Positions 17,398 to 26,900 of a stretch of DNA of 64,000 nt are shown in pieces. Each line of letters begins with the position of its first letter. The stretch's first letter is position 1. The position numbers and the translations under genes were made by a program. Source of the stretch: Deltaproteobacteria bacterium (lineage in GTDB: Bacteria > Desulfobacterota > Syntrophorhabdia > Syntrophorhabdales > Syntrophorhabdaceae); assembly GCA_029777945.1 (NCBI GenBank), contig JAKORG010000080.1, positions 18,669 to 82,668 on the forward strand. The letters are read 5' to 3'. The notes beneath the pieces were generated by a model that saw nothing but the letters and a program-made list of their open reading frames with translations, made no database searches and had not been told where the DNA came from.

Positions 17398-18786
17398 ATG
17401 CCTTCTTACAATAAAGAATTAGAAAAGGCAAATATTAAGTTCCTCCATATTGAACCTGATGAAACCCTAAGACAGAATCTAAAAAATATAGTTGAAGAAG
17501 AAATAAAATTATTTTTTCAAGCCGAGAATATTTTAATTGCCAAAAAACTTTTTCATAATTATAAACCCGAAATAATAATTATAAATATAGATTTGTCTTT
17601 AAAGGAAGAAGGAAAAGAGTTTCTTGATGAAATTAAATTTTTTCTAAAACAGAACCAAATAATAATAACATCACCTAAAGAGAAGTGTGATTATATCCCT
17701 GAGTTAATTGAATTGGGTGTTAATAATTTTATTTTTACACCTTTTAAAAAAGAAAACGTTTTACATGTTTTTAAAAATTCTGCTGAATTTATTGAATTAA
17801 AAGACGATTTTGATAAATTAAACAAAATAATGCTGGATATTGTAAAGGAGCTAAACGATTGCAAAAAAGACAGGGAAAAAATCATATCTGAAAGGGATGA
17901 ATATAAAAATATTACGGACTTAGCGCCCGTAGGTGTAATGCTACTCGATTTTGAATACAAGATTAAATATTTAAATAAAACTTTTACAAAAATCTTTGGT
18001 TATGAAATAAACGACATTCCCGATGGGAAGACATGGCTTTCGCTGGCATACCCTGACCCATTATATAAACATGAAGTTATTTCAAGCTGGTCAAAGGAAG
18101 TTCAAAAAGGTTTTCTAAATGATAGAAGAGATCCCTTGGTTTTTACCGTGTCATGCAAAGATAGCACAACAAAGAGGGTGAATTTTACACCTTTTAAATT
18201 AGAAACGGGAGACTTTTTAATATTTTTTGAAAATCTCGATGAATATGAAAAATACAAAAATAAGTTTGTCTTTACCCCGAACATTGACACACTTACAGGA
18301 TTGCCGAATAGACGTTCTTTAGAGGCATCATTAAGACAATTAATAGAAAAGGCAAAAAGTTCTACTTATAAAAGGGGAAGTAATAGCGTAATGATATTTG
18401 CCAATATAGATGATTTTCAAGAAATAAATCAAAACTATGGACACATTGCCGGTGATGAGGTGTTAATTACAGTTGCAAAATTATTTAAAAATAGTTTGAG
18501 GACTGGAGACAGTGTTTTTAGGTTTGAAGGGGATGAATTTGTTGTTTTATTAAAGGGCACGTCTATGGCAGAGGCAAAACTCGCTGCAGAAAGGCTTCAG
18601 AAAACAATTAATCAACATACCTTTGTCTTTGATTATACAAAGTGTTCATTGAATATAACTATGGGTGTTATCCAAATAGATGGTTCTATGGATACAACAA
18701 CACTTCTTTCAAATGCCGTCCAAATTGTCAGAAAATCAAAAAAAGAAGGTAAAAACATAATAAGTGTTTATCATAAAAACAATTGA
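17398..18786 (+). CDS. Receiver-like/PAS protein with degenerate GGDEF (EGDEF)
   Basis: A 462-residue protein with three regions. Residues 12-130 form a receiver-like domain: D65 aligns with the phospho-Asp but the usual K-P-F lysine is T (FTPFKKE). A PAS domain at about 175-285 and a GGDEF domain at about 295-460 follow. The catalytic motif reads EGDEF (~380) instead of GGDEF, while the allosteric RxxD inhibitory site (RTGD) five residues before it is intact. GGDEF enzymes make cyclic-di-GMP; this one may have weak activity or act as a c-di-GMP receptor. It follows the response regulator by 107 bp on the same strand. There is no strong ribosome site. Confidence 0.82.
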   Translation: MPSYNKELEKANIKFLHIEPDETLRQNLKNIVEEEIKLFFQAENILIAKKLFHNYKPEIIIINIDLSLKEEGKEFLDEIKFFLKQNQIIITSPKEKCDYIPELIELGVNNFIFTPFKKENVLHVFKNSAEFIELKDDFDKLNKIMLDIVKELNDCKKDREKIISERDEYKNITDLAPVGVMLLDFEYKIKYLNKTFTKIFGYEINDIPDGKTWLSLAYPDPLYKHEVISSWSKEVQKGFLNDRRDPLVFTVSCKDSTTKRVNFTPFKLETGDFLIFFENLDEYEKYKNKFVFTPNIDTLTGLPNRRSLEASLRQLIEKAKSSTYKRGSNSVMIFANIDDFQEINQNYGHIAGDEVLITVAKLFKNSLRTGDSVFRFEGDEFVVLLKGTSMAEAKLAAERLQKTINQHTFVFDYTKCSLNITMGVIQIDGSMDTTTLLSNAVQIVRKSKKEGKNIISVYHKNN

Positions 18787-18825
18787 TAGATTTAAAAGAT
18801 AAAATGGATAAGCATTAATTTTTAG

Positions 18826-18852
18826 TTGACAAAAAACCAATAGCATTATATT
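18826..18852 (+). promoter_or_regulatory. Promoter of the VOC/dehydrogenase/aminotransferase operon
   Basis: TTGACA at 18826-18831 is followed by an AT-rich -10 region (TATATT at 18847-18852, spacing 15; or TATTTT at 18849-18854, spacing 17). The start of transcription would fall near 18860, immediately before the operator palindrome. Confidence 0.55.
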
Positions 18853-18866
18853 TTTAAAAAAATATG

Positions 18867-18883
18867 TTGTATACAGTATACAA
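18867..18883. promoter_or_regulatory. Perfect GntR-like operator palindrome
   Basis: TTGTATAC-A-GTATACAA: 8-bp arms match perfectly around one central base. The form (TTGTATAC half-site) is typical of FCD/GntR-family repressor operators. It lies at about +7 to +23 of the predicted transcript, a classic repressor position. No GntR gene is in the window. Confidence 0.7.
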
Positions 18884-18893
18884 AAAAATATTT

Positions 18894-18913
18894 TAGCCAC
18901 AATGGTCTGGCTA
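18894..18913 (+). other. Short hairpin in operon leader
   Basis: TAGCCA (18894-18899) and TGGCTA (18908-18913) pair around 8 nt and are followed by TTTTT, then the purine-rich ribosome site of the gene at 18939. It could be a weak attenuator; a chance hairpin is equally possible. Confidence 0.35.
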
Positions 18914-18938
18914 TTTTTAAAAAAAAAGGGGGGGTATA

Positions 18939-19361
18939 ATGAAAATAGAGAAAATAGACCATATTTGCTTTGCAGTTAAAAATCTTGAAGAAACAAAAAA
19001 GATATATAGAGAACACTTTGGATTAACCCCTACCTTTGAATATATTGCAGAATCTGAAAAGATAAAAGTTGCAAGATATTATATAGGCGAAGTAGCAGTT
19101 GAGTTTATGGAATCCACATCACCTGATGGTGAAGTAGCAAAATTTATAAACAAGAGAGGGGAAGGGGCCTATCTTATTTCATATAAAGTTGATGACCTAA
19201 CAAAGGCAATTCAGGAGCTAAGGGAGAAAAACATTCAATTAATTGATGAAAAACCTAGAGAGCTTTTCGGCACAAGGTATGCCTTTGTGCATCATCCTAA
19301 TAAATTGCATGGTGTCCTTACAGAGCTTATAGAAGGAGAATTTGATATACATCAAAAATAA
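18939..19361 (+). CDS. VOC-superfamily protein (epimerase/glyoxalase-like), altered metal site
   Basis: A 140-residue protein with two beta-alpha-beta-beta-beta VOC modules. It resembles methylmalonyl-CoA epimerase in length and in the opening IDHICFAVKNLEE. The metal ligands H8 and the C-terminal Glu (VLTELIE) appear present, but the usual GxGxHH segment reads GEGAYLISYKV, so the central His is missing. It is therefore probably not a methylmalonyl-CoA epimerase. A G8 run precedes the ATG as ribosome site. It is the first gene of a tight three-gene operon (24-bp gap to the next). The substrate is unknown. Confidence 0.8.
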   Translation: MKIEKIDHICFAVKNLEETKKIYREHFGLTPTFEYIAESEKIKVARYYIGEVAVEFMESTSPDGEVAKFINKRGEGAYLISYKVDDLTKAIQELREKNIQLIDEKPRELFGTRYAFVHHPNKLHGVLTELIEGEFDIHQK

Positions 19362-19385
19362 AAATTTTTACAGAAGGAGTGAAAA

Positions 19386-20531
19386 ATGAAGGCATTGGTT
19401 ATTGGTGGAACAGGCGGCATGGGTCAGGGTGTAGCAAGGGATCTTATAAAGCAGGCACAAGCAAAAGAGGTAATACTCGGTGATATTAATGTAAATCCTG
19501 AAAGAGTACAAGAGAAATTAAGGACAAGTGAAAAGATATCATTAAAAAAGATTGATGTATTTGACCATGTGGGTCTTGTGAATGCAATAAAAGGTATGGA
19601 TATAGTTATAAATTGTGCCGGTCCTTTTTACAAAACAGCCGTTGCAGTGGCAAGGGCAGCGATTGAGGCAAAGGTTAATTATATAGACATTTGCGATGAC
19701 TATGAGGCAACGGAAATACTCTTTGCCTCTGAAATAAATGAGATGGCAAAACAAAAAGGTATAACAGTTCTAACAGGCATGGGTTCAGACCCGGGGACAA
19801 ATAACGTTCTTGTAAAGTGGTATACAAATAAGTTAGATACAGTTGAAGAAATATATCTTTACTGGGTAGTAAGTATTGCAGAACTTGCTGGTGCAGCATG
19901 GGACCATAGCCTACATATGGTCCTTGGTAAGATACCTCAGTATATAGATGGTAAAATAGAGTATGTGGATGGTGGAAGTGGTGAAGAGATAGAGAGATTC
20001 TTAGAACCATTAGGGGAATGTCTGATAAGTTATGTGGGCCACCCTCAGCCCCTTACCATACCCCGTTATATAAAAGGGGTGCAAAAGGTGGTTATAAAAG
20101 GTGCGTTAATCCCTCTTTGGGTGGATAAGCTAATCAAAGAGCAAAGGGATACTGGATTTTTAAGCAAAGAACCCGTTGAGGTAAAAGGCCAGAGGGTAAT
20201 TCCCTATGACTTAACCTTAAAGCTTTGGGATACAATACCGAAGGGCAGGGATAATGGACCTCAGGCATCGGGATTAAAGGTCATTGTAAAGGGAACAAGA
20301 GGTGGCAATGAAGTTACATATACTGCTGATATAGTGGGTAGAATGGCACCTGGAACAGGACTACCTGCATCAATTGCAGCTCTCATGTTTTTTGCTGGTG
20401 ATATAAAGGAAAAGGGTGTAGTTGCACCTGAGGGATGTATAGACCCTGATAAATTCCTTGCTGAATTAATAAAAAGAGGAGCAAGGATCCACCAAACAGA
20501 AACAATAAAATCAATGGTAAAAATAGGATGA
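19386..20531 (+). CDS. Saccharopine dehydrogenase-like NADP-binding oxidoreductase
   Basis: A 381-residue protein. The Rossmann motif GGTGGMGQGVARDL at the N-terminus binds NAD(P). The INCAGPFYKTAVAVARAAIEAKVNYIDICDD segment (near 78-107) and GMGSDPGTNN are typical of the saccharopine dehydrogenase/reductase (Lys9-like, carboxynorspermidine dehydrogenase-like) family. These enzymes make or split secondary amines formed from an amine and a keto acid or aldehyde. AAGGAG precedes the ATG. It lies between a VOC protein and a class III aminotransferase, so the operon probably acts on an amino acid or imine intermediate. The exact reaction cannot be assigned. Confidence 0.82.
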   Translation: MKALVIGGTGGMGQGVARDLIKQAQAKEVILGDINVNPERVQEKLRTSEKISLKKIDVFDHVGLVNAIKGMDIVINCAGPFYKTAVAVARAAIEAKVNYIDICDDYEATEILFASEINEMAKQKGITVLTGMGSDPGTNNVLVKWYTNKLDTVEEIYLYWVVSIAELAGAAWDHSLHMVLGKIPQYIDGKIEYVDGGSGEEIERFLEPLGECLISYVGHPQPLTIPRYIKGVQKVVIKGALIPLWVDKLIKEQRDTGFLSKEPVEVKGQRVIPYDLTLKLWDTIPKGRDNGPQASGLKVIVKGTRGGNEVTYTADIVGRMAPGTGLPASIAALMFFAGDIKEKGVVAPEGCIDPDKFLAELIKRGARIHQTETIKSMVKIG

Positions 20532-20567
20532 TTTTTTAACTAATGGATATAAAAGGAGGAAAAGCTT

Positions 20568-21824
20568 ATGAAAGAAGCGCAGAGATTAAATATATCAAAA
20601 AGCCTTGCCCTATATGAAGAAGCAAAAACACTTGTTCCAGGTGGTGTTCTTGGTGCAAGGAAACCTACTGATTTTATAATGGGTGAATATCCAATATTTC
20701 TTGAATATGGAAAGGGATGTAGACTAATTGATGTGGATGGGAATGAATATATTGATTTTTTATGTGGTTATGGCCCTATCATCCTTGGCTACAGAGAAGA
20801 AGAAGTAGACGATGCTGTAATAAAACAGATAAAGGAAAAAGGCTTTTGCTTTTCTTTAACACAACCATACCAAAATGAATTAGCAAAAAAATTAAATAAA
20901 CTTATTCCTTCTGCAGAATTAAGTATTTTTCTTAAGACAGGTTCTGATGCTACAACTGCAAGTATTCGAATTGCAAGGGCTTATACAAATAGAATAAAAG
21001 TTATGCGATGTGGATATCATGGTTGGCATGATTGGTGTGTGGAGATGAAAGGTGGTATCCCCATGAAATATTACGAAGATGTATTTGAATTTCAATACAA
21101 TAATCTTGATTCCCTTAAAAATCTAATGGCAGTTCATGGAAAAGAAACTGCTGCTATAATCATGACCCCATTTGGGCACCATTTACACCAAAAAATGCAG
21201 GAACCCAAACCCGGTTTTCTTGAAGGTGTGCGAGGCTTGGCTGATGAATACGGTGCAGTATTAATATTCGATGAGGTTAGGACATGTTTTAGGCTCAGAA
21301 TGGGAGGCGCTCAAGAATTGTACGGGGTAAAACCTGATTTGACTGTTCTTGGAAAAGGGATGGCTAATGGTTATGCCATAAGTGTTGTAACAGGCAAGTA
21401 TGACGTAATGATGGCTGCTGCTTCTAAACTTTTTATTTCATCAACATTTTTTCCAAATAGTGATGGTTACATCGCAGCCTTAAAAACAATAGAAATACTC
21501 GAAAGAGATAAAGTGCTTGATAATATCTGGGAAAAGGGTAAAAGATTTTTAGATAAGGTGCAGAAAGTATTGGATAAATACGATACAGGGGCTGAACTAT
21601 CAGGGGTAGCTCCTATGTTTTTTATAACATTTGAAACAGGTGATGCTGAGTTAAGACGTGCAAAAAGGACAGAATTTTATACTCAAATGATAAGAAGGGG
21701 ATTTTTCTTCACACCCCATCATCATGCCTATATTTGTTATCGCCACACAGAAGATGACCTTGATCTCACTGTTAGTGCAATAGATGAATCCCTTGCCTGT
21801 GTTAAGGAAAAATTTGATAAGTAG
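20568..21824 (+). CDS. Class III PLP aminotransferase (glutamate-1-semialdehyde mutase-like)
   Basis: A 418-residue fold-type I PLP enzyme. IFDEVRT holds the Asp that contacts the pyridine nitrogen (D235), and the Schiff-base Lys is K263 in LGKGMANGYA. GSDATTASIRIAR near 125-137 binds phosphate. Residue pattern and length resemble glutamate-1-semialdehyde aminomutases and the broader omega/beta-aminotransferases of that group, but the catabolic-style operon makes a true HemL role unlikely. AAAAGGAGG precedes the ATG, 36 bp after the dehydrogenase. A strong terminator follows, ending the operon. Confidence 0.85.
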   Translation: MKEAQRLNISKSLALYEEAKTLVPGGVLGARKPTDFIMGEYPIFLEYGKGCRLIDVDGNEYIDFLCGYGPIILGYREEEVDDAVIKQIKEKGFCFSLTQPYQNELAKKLNKLIPSAELSIFLKTGSDATTASIRIARAYTNRIKVMRCGYHGWHDWCVEMKGGIPMKYYEDVFEFQYNNLDSLKNLMAVHGKETAAIIMTPFGHHLHQKMQEPKPGFLEGVRGLADEYGAVLIFDEVRTCFRLRMGGAQELYGVKPDLTVLGKGMANGYAISVVTGKYDVMMAAASKLFISSTFFPNSDGYIAALKTIEILERDKVLDNIWEKGKRFLDKVQKVLDKYDTGAELSGVAPMFFITFETGDAELRRAKRTEFYTQMIRRGFFFTPHHHAYICYRHTEDDLDLTVSAIDESLACVKEKFDK

Positions 21825-21841
21825 TGTTTTACTCTAAAAGT

Positions 21842-21866
21842 AAAGGGGCTTTTAATTAGCCCCTTT
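21842..21866 (+). terminator. Terminator of the aminotransferase operon
   Basis: AAAGGGGCT (21842-21850) pairs with AGCCCCTTT (21858-21866) around TTTAATT, 17 nt past the stop. The hairpin is strong but the 3' T tract is short. Confidence 0.75.
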
Positions 21867-21925
21867 TAAAAGAAATTAATTAAGTCAGATAAGGAATATT
21901 ATGTTAACTTTTTTATTAGATAAAA

Positions 21926-22636
21926 TTATATGTTTATAGATTTTATGCTATTGACTTCCTTCTCAGTTAAAAATCTATACTGACCTGGTATAAGATTACC
22001 TATATTTATATTTCCTATTCTGACTCTAATGAGTTTTAAAACTGGATGTTTTATAGCAAGGCACATTTTTCTTATCATCCTATTTTTTCCTTGTTTTACA
22101 ATAAAAACATACCAGTTATTCTTTTGGGCTGCTTTTAAAAAACTTATCTTTTCCACTTTACAAAAAGATCCATCAATTACTATGCCTTTTTTTAATTTTA
22201 TTAAATCTCCTTTTTCTAATGCACCCTTAACCTTAACAAGGTATTCTTTTTCTATTCCGTATTTTGGATGCATGATTTTATTTGCAAACTCACCGTCATC
22301 GGTAAATAAAATTAAACCCTCTGAATTATAATCAAGTCTTCCCACTGGAAAAAGTTTTCCATCAATATCAATGAGATCTCTTGCTAAGTTCCTTCCTTTA
22401 TCATCCTTTAAATCAGAGATATACTTCACAGGCTTATAAAGGGCAATGTATAAATGTTTTTTACTTTGTTTAATCCTTATATCATCGATAGTTACAATAT
22501 CTTTTTTATAATCAATATTAAAAAATGGTTCTAATATAATGTTATTATTTACTTTTACACGCCCAGATTTTATTAATTCTTCAGATTTTCTTCGTGAGGC
22601 AATCCCACAATCTGAAATAAATTTTGATAATCGCAT
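21926..22636 (-). CDS. 23S/16S rRNA pseudouridine synthase (RsuA/RluB family)
   Basis: A 236-residue enzyme. The N-terminal S4 RNA-binding domain (MRLSKFISDCGIASRR...) is followed by the synthase core with the catalytic Asp in VGRLDYNSEGL (D ~119). The YLVKVKG and KQGKNRMIRKMC segments are family hallmarks. It isomerises uridine to pseudouridine in ribosomal RNA; RluB (23S) is the best guess but RsuA is not excluded. It is the last gene of a four-gene run with carB, a metal chaperone and moaA, 49 bp after moaA. Confidence 0.87.
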   Translation of the reverse strand: MRLSKFISDCGIASRRKSEELIKSGRVKVNNNIILEPFFNIDYKKDIVTIDDIRIKQSKKHLYIALYKPVKYISDLKDDKGRNLARDLIDIDGKLFPVGRLDYNSEGLILFTDDGEFANKIMHPKYGIEKEYLVKVKGALEKGDLIKLKKGIVIDGSFCKVEKISFLKAAQKNNWYVFIVKQGKNRMIRKMCLAIKHPVLKLIRVRIGNINIGNLIPGQYRFLTEKEVNSIKSINI

Positions 22637-22685
22637 TTTTGCCTTTCAATCTTTGATTAAGATGATAGAAATAAAGCCTATAAAA

Positions 22686-23660
22686 TCATCCCCCAATATT
22701 TCTTAGACTACGCTGGCATTTTTTTATCTGGCCTAATTCGTATTTTCTTTGAGGTTTTTCTTTTATAACGCCTTTTATAAACGCCATAATCTCTTCATTA
22801 GAGGCATTTTCCCTTATAAGTTTTTTAACATCGTATTCAGTATCTGAAAAAAGACATGGCATAATCATTCCGTCTGAAGTAAGTCTAATCCTATTACACT
22901 CTGAACATATATGGGTGGACATAGGGCTTATGAAACCAACCTCGCCCTTTCCGCCCTTTATTTTAAACATCTTTGCAGGTCCTTTATGTTGATTGACAGT
23001 AGGTTCTAAATCGAATACAGTTCTTATAACTTCTTCCACTTTCTTTGAAGTTACGATTTTTGAGGGTCCCCACAAATCAGGATCCCCAAAGGGCATAAAT
23101 TCAATAAATCTCACATGAATATCCCATTTCATTGCAAGAGACGCAAAATCTATGATTTCGTCATCGTTGAAACCTTTTATTATCACCGTATTAATTTTTA
23201 TAGGATAAAGACCTTCTTCAATAGATCTTTTTATGCCTGTAAAAACATCATTTATGGCATCCACACCTGTTATAAATTCGTATCTGTCTTTTTTTAGCGA
23301 ATCAAGGCTGATGTTTACCCTTTTAAGACCTGCCTGTTTTAATTCTGTAACTTTTTCACCAAGGAATACGCCGTTTGTGGTAAGGGCTATGTCCTCTATG
23401 CCTTCAATTTTGTTTATCTCTTCAATTAGATAAGAAATATTTTTTCTTACAAGAGGTTCACCGCCTGTTAATCTCACTTTTTTAATACCGAGGTTGGCAC
23501 ATAACTTAACAAATCTAATTATTTCCTCATAAGTTAATATCTCATCATGTTTTTTGAATTGGAGGTTTTCGTTTACACAATATCTACATCTGAGATTACA
23601 CCTATCAGTTATGGAGATGCGTAAATAATTAATAACCCTGTTAAAATTATCTTTAAGCAT
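22686..23660 (-). CDS. moaA: GTP 3',8-cyclase (molybdenum cofactor biosynthesis)
   Basis: A 324-residue radical-SAM enzyme of standard length. The N-terminal cluster motif is C21xxxC25xxC28 (TDRCNLRCRYC), and the C-terminal second 4Fe-4S site is CSECNRIRL...CLF. RLTGGEPL is the SAM-binding segment. It converts GTP to 3',8-cyclo-GTP, the first step of molybdopterin synthesis. The window also holds two moeA-type genes far away at 54.8-58 kb; moaC, moaD and moaE are not here. It lacks the usual C-terminal GG pair, ending instead in RNIGG, which does provide a double Gly. Confidence 0.94.
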   Translation of the reverse strand: MLKDNFNRVINYLRISITDRCNLRCRYCVNENLQFKKHDEILTYEEIIRFVKLCANLGIKKVRLTGGEPLVRKNISYLIEEINKIEGIEDIALTTNGVFLGEKVTELKQAGLKRVNISLDSLKKDRYEFITGVDAINDVFTGIKRSIEEGLYPIKINTVIIKGFNDDEIIDFASLAMKWDIHVRFIEFMPFGDPDLWGPSKIVTSKKVEEVIRTVFDLEPTVNQHKGPAKMFKIKGGKGEVGFISPMSTHICSECNRIRLTSDGMIMPCLFSDTEYDVKKLIRENASNEEIMAFIKGVIKEKPQRKYELGQIKKCQRSLRNIGG

Positions 23661-23716
23661 GTCTTTTTAATATAATTCTTTAAAACTTATTAATAATCCC
23701 TCAAAACCGAAAGTGT

Positions 23717-23920
23717 TTATTTGATAACCTTATATCCTTCTTTTTCTATGGCAGCCTCTATTTGCTCCAATTTTGTCATTGACTCATCGTATTCAACATA
23801 AGCACTACCTATAGAAATATCAACCTTTTTTATACCACCTACGCCTGTTATTGCCTTTCCAACGCTGGCAACACAATGCTGACATGACATACCATTGATT
23901 TTAATAACTACCGAAGCCAT
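23717..23920 (-). CDS. Heavy-metal-associated (CopZ-like) chaperone
   Basis: A 67-residue HMA-domain protein. The metal-binding motif is MSCQHC (usual GMxCxxC form), and the ferredoxin-like fold pattern fits the full length. Proteins of this kind carry Cu+ or a similar soft metal in the cytoplasm. No copper ATPase is beside it; it sits between carB (15-bp gap) and moaA (56-bp gap) on the same strand, an odd but possibly co-transcribed setting. Confidence 0.88.
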   Translation of the reverse strand: MASVVIKINGMSCQHCVASVGKAITGVGGIKKVDISIGSAYVEYDESMTKLEQIEAAIEKEGYKVIK

Positions 23921-23935
23921 AGTATTTCCTTTCTT

Positions 23936-26900
23936 TTATTCTATTTCATTATGATATTCTTGCAGAGATTTCACATCAATAATACCATTGTTTTCAATAA
24001 ATGCCTTTATACCTTCTGCTGCTGCCTTTGCTGCCGCTGTTGTAGTTATATAAGGAATCTTATATTTTATGGCTGCTTTACGTATATACGAATCGTCATA
24101 TTTACTGTTTTTGCCTGCTGGTGTATTTATTATAAGGTGAATCTCTTTATTATGAATGGCATCCACAATATTGGGTCTTCCTTCATGAATTTTTTTAATA
24201 GGTATAGATTCAACTCCATTTTCTGTTAAAAATCTATGTGTCCCGTTTGTAGCAAAAATTTTAAACCCAGCTTGCCTTAAATATCTTGCCACTTCAAGTA
24301 TATCTGTCCTATCTTTAGCATTTACTGTTATTAAAACATTTCCTTTTACTGGGAGTTTTTGACCTGCTGCCTCTTGTGATTTAAAATATGCAAGACCAAA
24401 AGAATTTGCAATTCCTAATACCTCTCCCGTTGATTTCATCTCAGGTCCTAATGTGGGGTCAACCTCTGGAAACATATTAAAAGGAAAAACAGCCTCTTTT
24501 ACACCAACATGACTGTATGTTCTGTGTTTTAATTTAATATCTTTTAATTTTTTCCCCAACATGAGTTGTGTTGCAATACGCGCCATTTGTATACCTGTAA
24601 CTTTTGAAACCAAAGGAACAGTTCTGCTTGCCCTTGGATTTGCCTCAAGTATGTAGACCTTATCATCTGCTATGGTATATTGGATATTCATGAGTCCTAC
24701 CACTTTTAGTTCAACGGCAATTCTTTTCGTGTATTCATTTATTAAATCGATGTGTTTTTGTGAAATCGATCTTGGAGGGATAGCACATGCACTGTCTCCT
24801 GAATGAACACCTGCAAATTCAATATGTTCCATGATTGATGGCACAAATGCATCTTCTCCGTCGGCTATGGCGTCTGCCTCAACCTCAATGGCATTCTCAA
24901 GAAATTTATCTATAAGGATAGGCCTTCCAGGAGTGATGTCAACTGCTGCCTTAACATATGATGTGAGCATGTCCTCATCATATACTATCTCCATGCCTCT
25001 GCCACCAAGGACATAAGAAGGCCTCACCATTAAAGGATATCCAATAACTCTTGCCACCTCAATTGCCTCTTCAAGAGTTGTGGCAGTTCCACTTTCAGGT
25101 TGTGGAATGCCTAATTTTTCTATTACATGTTTAAATCTTTTTCTATCTTCAGCTAAATCTATGCTTTCAGGTGATGTTCCTAAAATTTTTACACCTGCCC
25201 TTGCAAGCTCATTAGCAATATTCAAAGGGGTTTGCCCACCAAATTGCACTATAACACCAATGGGTTTTTCTTTATTATAGATGCTCAGCACATCTTCAAC
25301 AGTTAAGGGCTCAAAATACAATTTATCAGAAGTATCGTAGTCTGTAGAAACCGTTTCTGGATTACAATTAACCATTATTGATTCGTATCCTTCATCTCGC
25401 AAGGCAAATGCAGCATGAACACATGTATAATCGAATTCTATTCCCTGACCTATTCTGTTAGGGCCTCCACCTAATATCATGACCTTTGGTCTATCACTCA
25501 CCTCTACCTCATCAGGGGCATTATATGTAGAATAATAGTATGCAGCCTCTGCTCCACTTACGGGCACCTTACACCACCCTTGAACCTTTCCGAGGCTCAA
25601 CCTTTTGTTCCTTATTTCTTCTTCTGTAATATTTAAAATTTCTGCAAGGTATCTATCAGAAAATCCATCTTCCTTTGCCTTTATTAATAAATTATCAGGA
25701 GGCAAACCACCTTTATACTTCAAAATCTCTTCCTCAAGTTCCACAAGCTCCCTCATCTGCTCAATAAACCAGCGTTTTATCTTTGTCCTTTCATACAATT
25801 CATCAATGGATGCACCCTTTCTTAATGCCTCATACATTACGAACTGTCTTTCAGAGGTTGGTTCCTTTAACATAGCCAATAATTCATTAAGTGATAACTT
25901 ATTAAAATTTTTAGCAAATCCAAGCCCATACCTTTTAATTTCAAGTGAACGTATTGCCTTCTGAAGCGCCTCTTTATACGTCTTTCCTATACTCATTACC
26001 TCGCCTACTGCCTTCATTTGCGTGCCGAGTTTATCTTCTGCCTCTCTAAATTTTTCAAAAGCCCATCTTGCAAATTTAATGACTACATAATCTCCTGATG
26101 GAGTATATTTATCGAGAGTGCCACCACGATAATAAGGTATATCTTTTAAGGTATATCCTCCAGCGAGTTTAGCAGATATATAAGCAATAGGAAAGCCTGT
26201 TGCTTTTGATGCAAGGGCTGATGACCTTGATGTCCTGGGGTTTATTTCAATTACTACAACCCTGCCATCCTGTGGATTGTGGGCAAATTGTATATTTGTG
26301 CCACCTATTACCTGGATTGCTTCAACAATTTTATATGAATATTCCTGTAACCTTTTTTGTAAATCCTCTGAGATTGTAAGCATCGGGGCAACACAAAAGG
26401 AATCGCCCGTATGAACACCCATTGGGTCTATATTTTCTATAAAACAGACCGTTATCATATTATTTTCTCTGTCTCTTACCACTTCAAGCTCGAGCTCTTC
26501 CCAACCAATTACTGCCTCTTCTATAAGGATCTGACCTATGAGACTTGCTGATATCCCCCTGCTTGCAATGGTTCTTAGTTCTTCTTGATTGTATGCTATG
26601 CCACCACCTGTGCCACCTAAGGTGTAAGCAGGCCTAATAACTACTGGATAACCCAATTCTGATGCAATCTTTATCGCCTCTTCCACTGAATAAGCAGGTG
26701 AGCTTTTAGGCATGGGTATACCCAGTTTTTCCATTGTCTTTTTAAATTCAATCCTATCTTCCCCTCTTTCTATGGCATCTGCCTGAACACCTATTATTTT
26801 TACATTATACTTTTCGAGAATCCCTTTTTTATATAATTCTGCGGCAAGATTAAGACCTGTTTGACCACCAAGATTCGGTAGCAAACCATCTGGTCTCTCT

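Noticed and set aside
20568..21824. Glutamate-1-semialdehyde aminomutase (HemL) assignment
   Set aside because: The operon has no heme genes and pairs it with a saccharopine-dehydrogenase-like enzyme, so only the family is named.
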